Shown: piece by piece, positions 19,067 to 28,585 of the stretch | Numbering within the stretch: the first letter of the stretch is position 1 | Layout of the letters: each line of letters opens with the position of its first letter | Assembly (NCBI GenBank): GCA_029007845.1 | Contig: JAQXIP010000110.1 | Coordinates: 1-64,000 of the forward strand | DNA from: Clostridiales bacterium | GTDB lineage: Bacteria > Bacillota > Clostridia > Lachnospirales > Lachnospiraceae | Reading direction: 5' to 3' | DNA length: 64,000 bases | The notes under the pieces: generated by a model | The model's database searches: none | The model's input: only the letters and a program-made list of their open reading frames with translations | What the model was told of the DNA's origin: nothing | Program-made: the position numbers and the translations under genes

Positions 19067-19097
19067 GCTTTACAAGAGTAAAGCATTGTGCTATGAT
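19067..19097 (+). promoter_or_regulatory. his promoter with inverted repeat over the -35
   Basis: TTTACA (19069-19074), a 17-base spacer and TATGAT (19092-19097) preceded by TG (extended -10) form a convincing promoter for hisZGD. A perfect inverted repeat GCTTTAC-AAGA-GTAAAGC (19067-19084) covers the -35 box and could be an operator. Confidence 0.7.
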
Positions 19098-19133
19098 TCT
19101 ACGTGCAATCAAAAAACAAGCTGGAGGTTTTTT

Positions 19134-20375
19134 ATGAGCTACAAAATGACAGAAGGCTCCATTTATCAGAGCCTGTTACATACGCCAGAGGGTGTGCGGG
19201 ATATTTATGGAATTGAGTGTGAAGAAAAATTAAGAATACAGAATACCATGCATCAGATCTTAAAAAGCTATGGTTTCCGGGACATTCAGACTCCGATGTT
19301 TGAATTTTTCGATATTTTTAATAAAGAACGTGGGACAGTTGCATCACGCGAAATGTACAAATTTTTTGACCGGGAAGGAAATACCCTGGTGCTAAGACCG
19401 GATATGACACCGTCCATTGCCCGTTGCGTGGCAAAATATTGCAAAGAAGAAGAATTTCCAATCCGTCTTTGTTATACGGGAAATACGTTTATCAATCACA
19501 GTGACAGTTACCGCGGAAAATTAAAAGAGATGACGCAGATAGGTGCAGAGCTTATCAATGACGATACATCCGATGCCGACGCAGAGATGCTGGCGCTTAC
19601 GATTGAGTGCCTGAAAAACTGTGGATTAGAAGAATTCCAGGTTGAAGTGGGACACGCAAAATTTGTGGAAGGACTGTTAAATGAGGCAGACTTTAATGAA
19701 GAGGAAGCAGCTTCTTTCCGGATGCTATTAGAGTCAAAAAACCGGTTTGGAATGGAAGATTTAGTCGAGAGCAAAAAGCTGTCAGGGGATTTGAAGGAAC
19801 TGATCCTAAAATTACCGGAATTATTCGGCTCCATTGAAAACCTTCAATATGCAAAAGAAAAAGTGAAGAATTCCGTCTCTTTAAAAGCACTGGAACGCCT
19901 GTTAAAACTATATACACTTTTGGAAAACTACGGGTTAAGTGATTATGTCACCTTTGATCTTGGAATGTTCAGCAAATATGATTATTATACCGGTATCATT
20001 TTCCGTGCCTATACATACGGAAATGGGGAAGCGGTGATGAAGGGCGGACGTTATGATAACCTTTTAAAACAGTTTGGCAAGAAATCACCAGCCATTGGAT
20101 TTGCCATAGAAATGGATCAGCTCATGATGGCATTGTCCCGCCAGAAGAAGCTTTCAGAGGTGAGGGAGCCGATTACACTGCTGCTCTATGATACCTCCCA
20201 ACAGAAGGCGGCCATTGAGATGGCAAATGACCTTAGAAAAAATGGCAGGAACGTTCAGCTTGTCAGAAAATCATCCGCAAAGAATCTGGAGTTATACAAA
20301 AAATATGCATTGCGCCAGCAGGTGGCGGAAATGATTTATCTTCATAATGGTACGAAGGAGGAAGTGATCCTATGA
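19134..20375 (+). CDS. hisZ: ATP phosphoribosyltransferase regulatory subunit HisZ
   Basis: A 413-aa paralogue of histidyl-tRNA synthetase lacking aminoacylation, needed as partner of the short form of HisG. Class II synthetase-like blocks are visible ([47 protein letters not shown]). The ATG at 19134 follows CTGGAGG; the frame is open upstream but contains the promoter. The stop overlaps hisG by four bases (ATGA). The next gene is a short HisG, as expected. Confidence 0.9.
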   Translation: MSYKMTEGSIYQSLLHTPEGVRDIYGIECEEKLRIQNTMHQILKSYGFRDIQTPMFEFFDIFNKERGTVASREMYKFFDREGNTLVLRPDMTPSIARCVAKYCKEEEFPIRLCYTGNTFINHSDSYRGKLKEMTQIGAELINDDTSDADAEMLALTIECLKNCGLEEFQVEVGHAKFVEGLLNEADFNEEEAASFRMLLESKNRFGMEDLVESKKLSGDLKELILKLPELFGSIENLQYAKEKVKNSVSLKALERLLKLYTLLENYGLSDYVTFDLGMFSKYDYYTGIIFRAYTYGNGEAVMKGGRYDNLLKQFGKKSPAIGFAIEMDQLMMALSRQKKLSEVREPITLLLYDTSQQKAAIEMANDLRKNGRNVQLVRKSSAKNLELYKKYALRQQVAEMIYLHNGTKEEVIL

Positions 20376-21034
20376 CACGTTATCTGACCTTTGCTCTTGC
20401 GAAAGGACGTATTGCAAAAAAAACATTAAGCTATCTTGAACAGGTAGGCATCACCTGTGAAGAAATGAAAGATCCGGATACAAGAAAACTGATTTTTTGT
20501 AATGAAGAGCTGAAATTAAAATTTTTCCTGGCAAAAGCTACGGATGTACCTACCTATGTGGAGTATGGTGCGGCAGACATTGGTGTTGTAGGAAAAGATA
20601 CCATTATGGAAGAAGGACGGAAGATGTACGAAGTCCTTGACCTGGGACTTGGAAAATGCCGTATGTGTGTGGCTGGACCTGAATCTGCCAAAAAAGTACT
20701 CGAAAGCGGCGAGATTATCCGGGTCGCTACCAAGTATCCACGGATTGCAAAAGATTATTTCTATAACAAAAAACATCAGACCGTAGAAATCATTAAGTTA
20801 AACGGTTCCATTGAACTGGCTCCGATTGTTGGCTTATCAGAAGTTATTGTGGATATTGTGGAAACGGGTTCCACTTTACGGGAAAATGGTCTTGTTGTTC
20901 TTGAAGAAATCTGTCCATTGTCAGCCCGGATGGTAGTGAATGAAGTCAGCATGAAGATGGAACACGAACGTATCAACAGCCTGATTAAAAATCTGAAGGA
21001 AGTTCTGGATAAGGAAAAGGAGCATAAATCATGA
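20372..21034 (+). CDS. hisG: ATP phosphoribosyltransferase HisG (short form)
   Basis: The 220-aa catalytic subunit for the first step of histidine synthesis, joining ATP and PRPP. Motifs are [10 protein letters not shown], the ligand segment [23 protein letters not shown] and the PRPP-binding region [15 protein letters not shown]. It lacks the C-terminal regulatory domain of long HisG, consistent with HisZ upstream. Overlaps both neighbours by four bases. Confidence 0.93.
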   Translation: MTRYLTFALAKGRIAKKTLSYLEQVGITCEEMKDPDTRKLIFCNEELKLKFFLAKATDVPTYVEYGAADIGVVGKDTIMEEGRKMYEVLDLGLGKCRMCVAGPESAKKVLESGEIIRVATKYPRIAKDYFYNKKHQTVEIIKLNGSIELAPIVGLSEVIVDIVETGSTLRENGLVVLEEICPLSARMVVNEVSMKMEHERINSLIKNLKEVLDKEKEHKS

Positions 21035-22326
21035 GAATTGTTACATTACAGGAGAGTACAAAGAAAAACATTCTGGAAAATCTGTTAAAAAGAAGTCCGA
21101 ATCAGTATGGACAGTATGAGGACAGTGTAAAAGAGATTCTGGAAGCGGTAAAAACCAGAAAAGATGAAGCATTATTTGAATACGAGGAAAAGTTTGACCA
21201 TGCCGTGCTGACTCCGGAGACGATACGTGTTTCTGAGGCAGAGATACAAGAAGCATATGAAGAAGTCGATGCTTCTCTTCTGGTTGTTATCCGCAAGGCA
21301 CTTGAGAACATCCGGTCATTTCATGAAAAGCAGAAGCAGTATAGCTGGTTTGATCCAAAGCCGGATGGAACGATTCTTGGACAGAAAGTAACTGCCCTTG
21401 CCAGAGTCGGAGTATATGTTCCGGGAGGAAAGGCAGCATACCCTTCTTCGGTACTGATGAATGTTGTCCCTGCTTCGGTTGCCGGAGTGAAAGAGATTAT
21501 TATGACCACTCCGCCATCCCTTGAAGGAGGAAAGGTAAACCCTGCGACACTGGTGGCGGCAAAAGAAGCCGGAGTTGATGTGATCTATAAAGCGGGAGGT
21601 GCCCAGGCCATTGGTGCAATGGCATATGGAACGCAAAGTATTCCAAAGGTAGATAAAATTGTAGGTCCTGGAAATATTTATGTTGCATTGGCAAAAAAGG
21701 CAGTATTTGGTCATGTCAGCATTGATTCGGTTGCAGGTCCAAGTGAAATTCTTGTTCTGGCAGATGAGACGGCTAATCCACGTTACGTTGCGGCTGATTT
21801 ATTGTCTCAGGCGGAACATGATGAACTGGCCAGTGCCATTCTTGTTACTACTTCCAGAGAACTGGCTGAAAAAGTATCGGAAGAAGTCGATGCTTTTATA
21901 AAGACACTTTCAAGAAAAGAGATTATCCAGAAATCCCTGGATAACTTCGGATATATTCTCGTTGCCCAGACAATGCAGGATGCCATTGATGTTACAAATG
22001 AGATCGCTTCTGAGCATCTTGAGATTGTTACAAAAGATCCGTTCCAGACGATGACAAAGATTCAGAATGCTGGTGCAATCTTCCTTGGAGAATACAGCAG
22101 CGAGCCGCTGGGAGATTATTTCGCAGGACCGAATCACATTCTTCCAACGAATGGAACTGCCAAATTCTTTTCACCGTTAAGTGTGGATGACTTTATTAAG
22201 AAGTCCAGCATTATCTCTTATTCAAGAGAAGCATTAGAACCAATTCATGAGGATATTGAGGCATTTGCAAAAGCAGAACAATTGACTGCACATGCGAATT
22301 CCATTGCGGTCCGCTTTAAAAAATAA
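21031..22326 (+). CDS. hisD: Histidinol dehydrogenase HisD
   Basis: A 431-aa zinc- and NAD-dependent enzyme for the last two oxidation steps to histidine. Family signatures are [29 protein letters not shown], the [15 protein letters not shown] region with Zn ligands, and ASEHLEIV with the catalytic Glu-His. Normal length. Last gene of the hisZGD unit; a terminator split by a mobile element follows. Confidence 0.94.
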   Translation: MRIVTLQESTKKNILENLLKRSPNQYGQYEDSVKEILEAVKTRKDEALFEYEEKFDHAVLTPETIRVSEAEIQEAYEEVDASLLVVIRKALENIRSFHEKQKQYSWFDPKPDGTILGQKVTALARVGVYVPGGKAAYPSSVLMNVVPASVAGVKEIIMTTPPSLEGGKVNPATLVAAKEAGVDVIYKAGGAQAIGAMAYGTQSIPKVDKIVGPGNIYVALAKKAVFGHVSIDSVAGPSEILVLADETANPRYVAADLLSQAEHDELASAILVTTSRELAEKVSEEVDAFIKTLSRKEIIQKSLDNFGYILVAQTMQDAIDVTNEIASEHLEIVTKDPFQTMTKIQNAGAIFLGEYSSEPLGDYFAGPNHILPTNGTAKFFSPLSVDDFIKKSSIISYSREALEPIHEDIEAFAKAEQLTAHANSIAVRFKK

Positions 22327-22366
22327 TTGTAGATTTGTCAGGTATCGGATTTCGTTTCTAAGTCCT

Positions 22367-22630
22367 AGTCAAAAAGGCTTCTGCATGTAACAGTTTAGCC
22401 GTGATGAGCGCACAGCCGCCGGAAGCACGCAGAATATCAGATACCATGAAATACCCGCTTTTGCTCCATTGAACACGTAGCGGTACAAAGGTTTTGCAAA
22501 AAAATCAAAACCAAGTGCCGACGTGTTCAAAGGGATATTTCATGGTACCTGATATTCGGTGTGCTTCCGGCGGCTGTGCGCTCATCACGGCTGAACTGTT
22601 ACCTCTGCATAAAAAAGATGCAGGGCTTTT
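22367..22630 (+). terminator. hisD terminator split by a palindromic element
   Basis: The left arm (CAAAAAGGCTTCTGCAT, ending at 22386) and right arm (ATGCAGGGCTTTTTT, 22617-22631) would form one terminator hairpin if the 216-bp element and one copy of its 8-base target duplication were removed. The element sits in what was the loop region. The rest of the 400-bp hisD-hisB gap holds only this structure and the hisB promoter. Confidence 0.6.
22387..22602. mobile_element. MITE-like palindromic element, copy 1 (216 bp)
   Basis: A non-coding palindrome whose terminal 67-base arms match at all but four positions. Ends are GTAACAG and CTGTTAC. Inner shorter arms (TTGAACACGT / ACGTGTTCAA and GGTTTTG / CAAAACC) extend the hairpin to a short loop. 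The flanks TTCTGCAT (22379-22386) and CTCTGCAT (22603-22610) are an 8-base duplication with one mismatch. Copy 2 lies at 57134. GTAA ends and 8-bp duplications are the hallmarks of IS66-family transposition; no transposase is encoded in the window. Confidence 0.85.
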
Positions 22631-22659
22631 TTGACAGATAAATAAAAATTGGGTATAAT
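22631..22659 (+). promoter_or_regulatory. hisB promoter
   Basis: A consensus TTGACA (22631-22636), 17-base spacer and TATAAT (22654-22659). The -35 box begins at the end of the T tract of the hisD terminator, so hisB-hisA-hisIE form a separate transcription unit from hisZGD. Confidence 0.88.
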
Positions 22660-22727
22660 GAATAGGATTACAGTGTTACGAAATGATATGGCGGCATTCA
22701 TTCCAGAATATGACGGAGGCGTAAAGT

Positions 22728-23318
22728 ATGAAAACAAGATCAGCAAAAGTGAACCGGAAAACACAGGAAACAGATATTCATATGGATTTTTCACTGGATG
22801 GTTCCGGCAAGACATCCATTCAGACAGGAATCGGTTTTTTTGATCATATGCTGAATAGTTTTACCAGGCATGGTCTGTTTGATATGACGCTTACAGTGAA
22901 AGGGGATCTGGAAGTAGATGGTCATCATACCATTGAGGATACCGGCATTGTATTAGGAACAGCAATAAAAGAGGCAATCGGGGACAAAAAAGGAATAAAA
23001 CGGTTTGGTTATTTTATTCTTCCTATGGATGATGCCCTGGTGCTATGCTCGCTGGATTTATCCGGAAGACCGTACCTTTCCTTTGATGTTCCCTTTACGG
23101 TAAACCGTGTGGGATACATGGATACGGAACTTGCAAAAGAGTTTTTTTATGCGGTTACATACAGTGCCGGAATGAATCTGCATCTGAAGCTTTTGTCTGG
23201 GGAGAATAATCATCATATTATGGAAGCTATGTTCAAGGCATTTGGAAAAGCATTGGATGAAGCGGTCATGCAAGATACAAGAATACAAGGTGTTTTATCT
23301 ACCAAAGGAAGTTTATAG
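22728..23318 (+). CDS. hisB: Imidazoleglycerol-phosphate dehydratase HisB
   Basis: A 196-aa monofunctional manganese enzyme for the sixth histidine step. It shows the family metal-binding motifs GFFDHML, DGHHTIEDTGI and the later EN NHHIMEAMFKAFGKAL block. ACGGAGGCG precedes the ATG. First gene of the second histidine unit, followed eight bases later by the HisA-like gene. Confidence 0.93.
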   Translation: MKTRSAKVNRKTQETDIHMDFSLDGSGKTSIQTGIGFFDHMLNSFTRHGLFDMTLTVKGDLEVDGHHTIEDTGIVLGTAIKEAIGDKKGIKRFGYFILPMDDALVLCSLDLSGRPYLSFDVPFTVNRVGYMDTELAKEFFYAVTYSAGMNLHLKLLSGENNHHIMEAMFKAFGKALDEAVMQDTRIQGVLSTKGSL

Positions 23319-23326
23319 GAGGCATA

Positions 23327-24082
23327 ATGGAAATCATACCAGCAGTCAACATCATTAATGGTCATTGCATTAAAATTACTGCCGGAACCTATGAAGGAGC
23401 AGAGATTTACTCCCATTCTCCTCATAAAATGGCATTACAGTGGGAGAGCCAGGGGGCAAAACGCCTTCACGTAACGGATTTGGATGGGGCGTTTTCCGGT
23501 TATCTTGTTAATATTGAATCTATACAAAAGCTGATGGATGAAGTGAAGATTTCGGTTGAACTAGGCGGAGGAATCCGTTCAATTCAGGAAGTGGAAAAAG
23601 TCTTAAATCTGGGTGCAGACCGGGTAGTAATTGGCACAAAGGCAGTAGAAAATCCGAAGTTTATCCAGGAGGCACTTAGTCTGTTTGGCAGAGAACATCT
23701 GGTTGTATCCATTGCAGCACAAAATGGAATGGTTGCGGTAGATGGGTGGTCCAGAGTCAGCAGCTATAATGCGCTGAATCTAATCAGCGAACTGATTGAA
23801 ATGGGGATTCGCTATGTGGAATATACCGATATCTCTGAGTTTGGCATTGGCAGTACACCAAATGTAGAGACAATGTATGAGATTGCCCGGAGAAAGGAAA
23901 TCGAGCTTACGGTATATGGCTGTTTTAATACTTACAAGGATCTTGAAAATGTTGCCCAGGCAGGCGCATATGGAGCAATCGTAGATAATGCATTATATGA
24001 GAACCGGATATTGCTTCCAAATGCGATTGCATTTTTTAACAAGGATAAAGGAAAGGACGAAAACGATGGATTCACAGAATAA
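23327..24082 (+). CDS. HisA-like TIM-barrel protein lacking catalytic aspartates
   Basis: A 251-aa beta/alpha-barrel clearly related to HisA, the ProFAR isomerase ([37 protein letters not shown]). Residues needed for catalysis in known HisA are changed: the first-strand Asp is Asn8, the SxDxR Asp is Ala130 in SIAAQNG, and the Asp of the xxDG loop is Phe172 in YTDISEFG. The GGGIRS phosphate loop is kept but the second one reads YGCFN. It may be a pseudoenzyme or have another activity. It overlaps the HisIE fusion gene by 17 bases. Confidence 0.8.
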   Translation: MEIIPAVNIINGHCIKITAGTYEGAEIYSHSPHKMALQWESQGAKRLHVTDLDGAFSGYLVNIESIQKLMDEVKISVELGGGIRSIQEVEKVLNLGADRVVIGTKAVENPKFIQEALSLFGREHLVVSIAAQNGMVAVDGWSRVSSYNALNLISELIEMGIRYVEYTDISEFGIGSTPNVETMYEIARRKEIELTVYGCFNTYKDLENVAQAGAYGAIVDNALYENRILLPNAIAFFNKDKGKDENDGFTE

Positions 24083-25337
24083 ACGAATTATTCCGTACAT
24101 TTATGCAGAAAATGAAATACAGGCAAATGTCATCCGGCTGGCACAGCGGTATGAGACAATCGGTGCCGATGAACTGTTCATCTATAATTATGCCATGGAT
24201 GAGGCTTCCAGAGAAGAATTTTTAGAAACGGCAAAACAGATCGGCAAGCTGGTTGATATTCCTTTTACCATTGGCCTCTATGTGAACCGTTTTGAAGATA
24301 TAAAAAAGGCACTGTATACCGGAGCAAAGCATGTGGTTGTAAAAGAAGAGATTACCGAAAACTGGGATGCAGTAAAAGAAGGAACAGACCGGTTTGGCAA
24401 AGACAAAGTGGTGGTGGAGCTTACCTGTTCTGATGATTTTGGTCAGGTGGATGAAGTAAAAAAACTGGAAGAACTGAATGTATATGCTGTTCTTTTAAAG
24501 CATGTTGATGTCAATGAACGGCTGAAGGAGAACCTGAAACGGGTTGACATGCCGGTGATTATCCGTGATTCCCTTACAAGAAATGATCTGTCCGAGCTGA
24601 TGGGACTGGATCATGTCTGGGGCGTCTCTACGAATTATTTTGAGAATAAGGAGTTAATGCCTGCAAAACTGGCGCTTAAGAAAGAGGGAATTCCGGTAAA
24701 TACGTTTGAAAGTGCCATCCCGTTCTCTGAATTTGTAACAGACTCTGCCGGTCTTGTTCCGTGTGTTGCCCAGGATTACAAAACCGGTGAAGTACTGATG
24801 CTGGCATATATGAACGAAGAGTCTTATAAAAAGACCATCGAGACCGGACGGATGACCTATTACAGCAGAAGCCGTCAGGAACTTTGGTGTAAGGGCGATA
24901 CTTCCGGTCATTATCAATACGTAAAAGCATTGAAGATTGACTGTGATAATGATACAATACTTGCAGAAGTGAAACAGGTTGGTGCTGCATGCCATACTGG
25001 CAACCGTTCCTGTTTCTACCGTGAATTAGTGAACCGCTCCGGTGATTTTGTGAATCCGCTTACCGTCCTCACCGAAGATTATGATGTGATTGCGAACCGG
25101 AAAGCACATCCAAAGGAAGGTTCCTATACGAATTACCTGTTCGAGAAAGGAATCGATAAAATATTAAAAAAATGTGGTGAAGAGGCAACCGAGATTGTGA
25201 TTGCCGCCAAAAATCCAAATGCGGAAGAACTGAAATATGAGATTTCAGATTTTCTGTACCACCTGATGGTTCTTATGGTTGAGTGTGGGCTGGATTGGAA
25301 CGATATCGTGAAAGAACTTGCGAACCGCCGGTCTTAA
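24066..25337 (+). CDS. hisIE: Degenerate HisF-like domain fused to HisI-HisE
   Basis: A 423-aa protein. The first 215 or so residues resemble HisF ([32 protein letters not shown]) but lack the catalytic Asp of RIIPCLD (Tyr13 here), the GGGI phosphate loop (GLYVN) and the later IDxDG motif. From about residue 222 it is a normal bifunctional HisIE: phosphoribosyl-AMP cyclohydrolase with [23 protein letters not shown] and [12 protein letters not shown] metal residues, then phosphoribosyl-ATP pyrophosphatase ([15 protein letters not shown]). The ATG at 24066 follows GGAAAGGACG. The HisI and HisE steps should work; the barrel is probably structural. Confidence 0.85.
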   Translation: MDSQNKRIIPYIYAENEIQANVIRLAQRYETIGADELFIYNYAMDEASREEFLETAKQIGKLVDIPFTIGLYVNRFEDIKKALYTGAKHVVVKEEITENWDAVKEGTDRFGKDKVVVELTCSDDFGQVDEVKKLEELNVYAVLLKHVDVNERLKENLKRVDMPVIIRDSLTRNDLSELMGLDHVWGVSTNYFENKELMPAKLALKKEGIPVNTFESAIPFSEFVTDSAGLVPCVAQDYKTGEVLMLAYMNEESYKKTIETGRMTYYSRSRQELWCKGDTSGHYQYVKALKIDCDNDTILAEVKQVGAACHTGNRSCFYRELVNRSGDFVNPLTVLTEDYDVIANRKAHPKEGSYTNYLFEKGIDKILKKCGEEATEIVIAAKNPNAEELKYEISDFLYHLMVLMVECGLDWNDIVKELANRRS

Positions 25338-25357
25338 ACGGAAAGGAGAGAAGGAAC

Positions 25358-25519
25358 ATGCTTTTTGTGAAGTATCTTTTATTTTATCTTTTTAAGGCGC
25401 TGTTTCTAGCAGCGGTAGCTGTTTTAGGGATCTTTGCAGGCAAAAAATTACGGGATCATAAAACGGCCCGTATGCAAAGAGAAGCACAGGAAGTTAATGA
25501 AATTACCGAAACAAAATAG
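25358..25519 (+). CDS. Small membrane protein (53 aa), unknown
   Basis: A 53-residue protein with one long hydrophobic helix (about residues 4-28, LLFYLFKALFLAAVAVLGIFAG) and a charged cytosolic tail. AAAGGAGAGAAGGAAC gives a strong ribosome binding site. It lies between hisIE and alaS with short gaps, suggesting co-transcription. I do not recognise a characterised family. Confidence 0.7.
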   Translation: MLFVKYLLFYLFKALFLAAVAVLGIFAGKKLRDHKTARMQREAQEVNEITETK

Positions 25520-25548
25520 AAAGAAACCACAATTTGGAGGAAAAAATA

Positions 25549-28185
25549 GTGAAAGCGTATGGAGTAAACGAATTAAGAAAAATGTATCTCGATTTTTTTG
25601 AGAGCAAAGGACATCTGGTAATGAAGAGTTTTTCTCTTGTACCACATAATGACAACAGTCTTCTTCTGATTAATGCCGGAATGGCTCCATTAAAGCCTTA
25701 TTTTACCGGTCAGGAGATTCCGCCGAGAAGACGTGTGGCTACCTGTCAGAAGTGTATCCGTACCGGAGATATTGAGAATGTTGGAAAAACAGCCAGACAT
25801 GGTACATTTTTTGAGATGCTCGGTAATTTTTCTTTTGGAGATTACTTCAAACACGAAGCGATTAACTGGTCCTGGGAATTCTTAACAGAAGTCATTGGTC
25901 TGGATAAAGACCGTCTGTATCCTTCTGTTTATGAGACCGATGATGAAGCTTTTGAGATCTGGAATAAAGAAGTCGGTGTTCCGGCAGACCGCATTTTCCG
26001 GTTTGGTAAGGAAGATAACTTCTGGGAACACGGGGCAGGACCTTGCGGTCCTTGTTCGGAGATCTATTATGACCGTGGTGAAAGCTACGGATGCGGAAAA
26101 CCTGGATGTACGGTTGGATGTGACTGTGACCGTTATATGGAAGTGTGGAATAATGTATTTACCCAGTTTGAAAATGACGGAAAAGGAAATTATACCGAAT
26201 TAGAAAATAAAAATATTGATACCGGCATGGGTCTGGAACGTCTTGCCGTAGTCGTTCAGGATGTGGATTCTATCTTCGCGGTGGATACGATTAAAGCGCT
26301 TCTTGACAAAGTGGCACAGATTGCTGGAACAGAGTATAAAGTGGATGAGACAAAGGATATTTCCCTTCGTCTGATTACCGATCATATCCGTTCTGTCACA
26401 TTTATGATTTCTGACGGAATTATGCCAAGCAATGAAGGCAGGGGATATGTTCTGCGCCGTCTTTTAAGAAGAGCAGCAAGACATGGCCGTCTTCTTGGAA
26501 TTAAAGGAAAATTCTTATCTGAGTTAAGCAAGACCGTAATCGAACTTCATAAAGATGGTTATCCGGAACTGGAAGAAAAACAGGAAATGATCTTTAAGGT
26601 ATTATCAGAAGAAGAAGAGAAATTCAATAAAACCATTGATCAGGGACTTTCTATGTTGTCTGAGCTGGAAGCTTCTCTGAAAAAATCCGGTGAAACCGTT
26701 CTTTCTGGTGACCAGGTATTCAAGTTATATGACACATATGGATTCCCGGTTGACCTGACAAAAGAAATTCTGGAAGAAAAAGGCATTTCCATTGATGAAG
26801 ACGGATTTAAAAAGGCAATGGAAAAGCAGCGTGAACAGGCAAGAAAAGCCCGTAAAACAACCAATTATATGGGTGCGGATGTGACGGTATACCAGTCCAT
26901 TGATGCAGCCATTACATCAAAATTCGTTGGATATGACCGGACAAGCCATGTATCCAAAATCACTGTTCTCACAACGGAAACAGATCTGGTTCAGGCACTT
27001 GCAGATGGTGATATGGGAACCATAATAGTGGAAGAAACGCCATTTTATGGAACGATGGGCGGCCAGGTAGCGGATACTGGAATGATTACCACGGATACCG
27101 CTGCCTTTGAGGTACTTGATACCATCCATCTTCAGGGCGGCAAGATCGGTCATGTTGGAAAGATGGTAAAAGGCATGCTGTCGGTTGGAGATGAGGTTAC
27201 TTTAACGATTGACGAAGGACGCAGAAATAATACCGGGAAAAACCACAGTGCTACCCACCTATTACAGAAAGCCCTTCGGATGGTGCTTGGAACTCATGTA
27301 GAACAACAAGGATCTTATGTTGATAAAGACCGTCTGCGTTTTGACTTTACTCATTTCTCAGCAATGACAAACGAAGAGTTACAGCAAGTGGAATCGATTG
27401 TAAATGAGGAAATCCAGAAAGCACTTCCGGTTGTTACCGATATTATGACGCTGGATGAGGCAAAGAAAACCGGTGCCATGGCATTGTTTGGTGAAAAATA
27501 TGGAGAAACCGTACGAGTGGTGCGTATGGGAGACTTTAGTACAGAACTTTGCGGTGGTACCCATGTTGCCAATACCTCTGCCATTACGACATTTAAGATA
27601 CTGTCTGAGAGTGGAATTGCAGCAGGAGTGCGCCGTATCGAAGCATTAACCGGGGATGCGGTATTTGAATATTACCGTAATATGGAACAGACACTCCATG
27701 AGGCAGCCCATGCAGCGAAAACCGAGCCGGACAAACTGACGCATAAGATTTCTTCTATGCTTGAGGAAATCAAAGAATTTCAGTCTGAAAATGAGAAACT
27801 GAAAAATAAACTGGCAAAAGACGCCCTTGGGGACGTAATGAATCAGGTTGTGGATGTAAAAGGGGTTAAGCTTCTGGCTGCTTCTGTGGAAAATGTTGAC
27901 ATGAATGGTCTTCGCACATTAGGCGACCAGTTAAAGGAGAAACTGGGAAGTGGTGTTGTGGTACTGGCTTCTTCCAATGACGGAAAAGTAAACCTGATTG
28001 CGATGGCAACGGATGATGCCATGAAAGCCGGTGCTCATGCAGGCAACCTTATCAAAGCGATCGCTTCTGTAGTAGGCGGTGGCGGCGGTGGACGTCCAAA
28101 TATGGCTCAGGCAGGCGGAAAGAATCCGGCAGGAATTCCAGATGCAATCGCAAAAGCAAAAGAAGTATTGGAAGAACAACTGTAA
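25549..28185 (+). CDS. alaS: Alanyl-tRNA synthetase
   Basis: An 878-aa class II synthetase charging tRNA-Ala. The catalytic domain (HLVMKSFSLVPHNDNSLLLINAGM split by motif 1/2 residues, CQKCIRTGDI), the editing domain with HSATHLL and the zinc-binding CGGTH, and the C-terminal DHHA1 domain with a glycine-rich GGGGGGRP are all present. The start is a GTG at 25549 behind TTTGGAGG; an in-frame TTG within that site is rejected. Full length. Confidence 0.95.
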   Translation: MKAYGVNELRKMYLDFFESKGHLVMKSFSLVPHNDNSLLLINAGMAPLKPYFTGQEIPPRRRVATCQKCIRTGDIENVGKTARHGTFFEMLGNFSFGDYFKHEAINWSWEFLTEVIGLDKDRLYPSVYETDDEAFEIWNKEVGVPADRIFRFGKEDNFWEHGAGPCGPCSEIYYDRGESYGCGKPGCTVGCDCDRYMEVWNNVFTQFENDGKGNYTELENKNIDTGMGLERLAVVVQDVDSIFAVDTIKALLDKVAQIAGTEYKVDETKDISLRLITDHIRSVTFMISDGIMPSNEGRGYVLRRLLRRAARHGRLLGIKGKFLSELSKTVIELHKDGYPELEEKQEMIFKVLSEEEEKFNKTIDQGLSMLSELEASLKKSGETVLSGDQVFKLYDTYGFPVDLTKEILEEKGISIDEDGFKKAMEKQREQARKARKTTNYMGADVTVYQSIDAAITSKFVGYDRTSHVSKITVLTTETDLVQALADGDMGTIIVEETPFYGTMGGQVADTGMITTDTAAFEVLDTIHLQGGKIGHVGKMVKGMLSVGDEVTLTIDEGRRNNTGKNHSATHLLQKALRMVLGTHVEQQGSYVDKDRLRFDFTHFSAMTNEELQQVESIVNEEIQKALPVVTDIMTLDEAKKTGAMALFGEKYGETVRVVRMGDFSTELCGGTHVANTSAITTFKILSESGIAAGVRRIEALTGDAVFEYYRNMEQTLHEAAHAAKTEPDKLTHKISSMLEEIKEFQSENEKLKNKLAKDALGDVMNQVVDVKGVKLLAASVENVDMNGLRTLGDQLKEKLGSGVVVLASSNDGKVNLIAMATDDAMKAGAHAGNLIKAIASVVGGGGGGRPNMAQAGGKNPAGIPDAIAKAKEVLEEQL

Positions 28186-28229
28186 AAATATTCTGAACCA
28201 TTTTTTTCCATCTTTTTCGCAAAAAGTGG

Positions 28230-28257
28230 TTGACGAATTATTCTTTTATGTTATAAT
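28230..28257 (+). promoter_or_regulatory. rpsU promoter
   Basis: TTGACG (28230-28235), a 16-base spacer and TATAAT (28252-28257) give a strong promoter about 100 bases before rpsU. The leader contains CAGTTGT and ACAACTG arms (around 28315-28341) that can pair just before the ribosome binding site GGAGGGAGG. Confidence 0.75.
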
Positions 28258-28363
28258 CATATTTGTGCTATTTGAGTATCCTTCTGTTCGGTGGGGGATC
28301 AATTATTAACCCAGACAGTTGTAAGGCACAATAAACAACTGGAGGGAGGTTAGGTGTGAGACT

Positions 28364-28540
28364 ATGTCAAATGTTATCGTGAAAGAGAACGAATCTTTAG
28401 ACAGTGCTCTCCGCAGATTCAAAAGAAGCTGTGCGAAAGCAGGTATTCAGCAGGAGATTCGTAAAAGAGAGCATTATGAGAAGCCAAGTGTAAGACGTAA
28501 GAAAAAATCAGAGGCTGCTCGTAAACGTAAATTTAACTAA
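28364..28540 (+). CDS. rpsU: Ribosomal protein bS21
   Basis: A 58-aa basic protein of the small ribosomal subunit, beginning [20 protein letters not shown] and ending in a Lys/Arg-rich tail (EAARKRKFN), fully collinear with bS21. It has its own promoter and terminator, so it is expressed as a single gene. Confidence 0.95.
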   Translation: MSNVIVKENESLDSALRRFKRSCAKAGIQQEIRKREHYEKPSVRRKKKSEAARKRKFN

Positions 28541-28554
28541 TTGTGCGAGATAAT

Positions 28555-28585
28555 GGGGCTGTTCCTTATGGGACAGCTCCTTTTT
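28555..28585 (+). terminator. Terminator after rpsU
   Basis: GGGGCTGTTCC (28555-28565) pairs with GGGACAGCTCC (28570-28580), with two G-T wobbles, over a TTAT loop, followed by five T. Confidence 0.82.

Noticed and set aside
22649-22843. A 64-codon frame overlapping the start of hisB
   Set aside because: It begins within the hisB -10 region and runs out of frame through hisB; HisB is the real product.
28186-28229. A terminator after alaS
   Set aside because: CCATCTTTTT and AAAAAGTGG can pair, but the stem is AT-rich, has a mismatch and runs into the rpsU promoter without a T tract.
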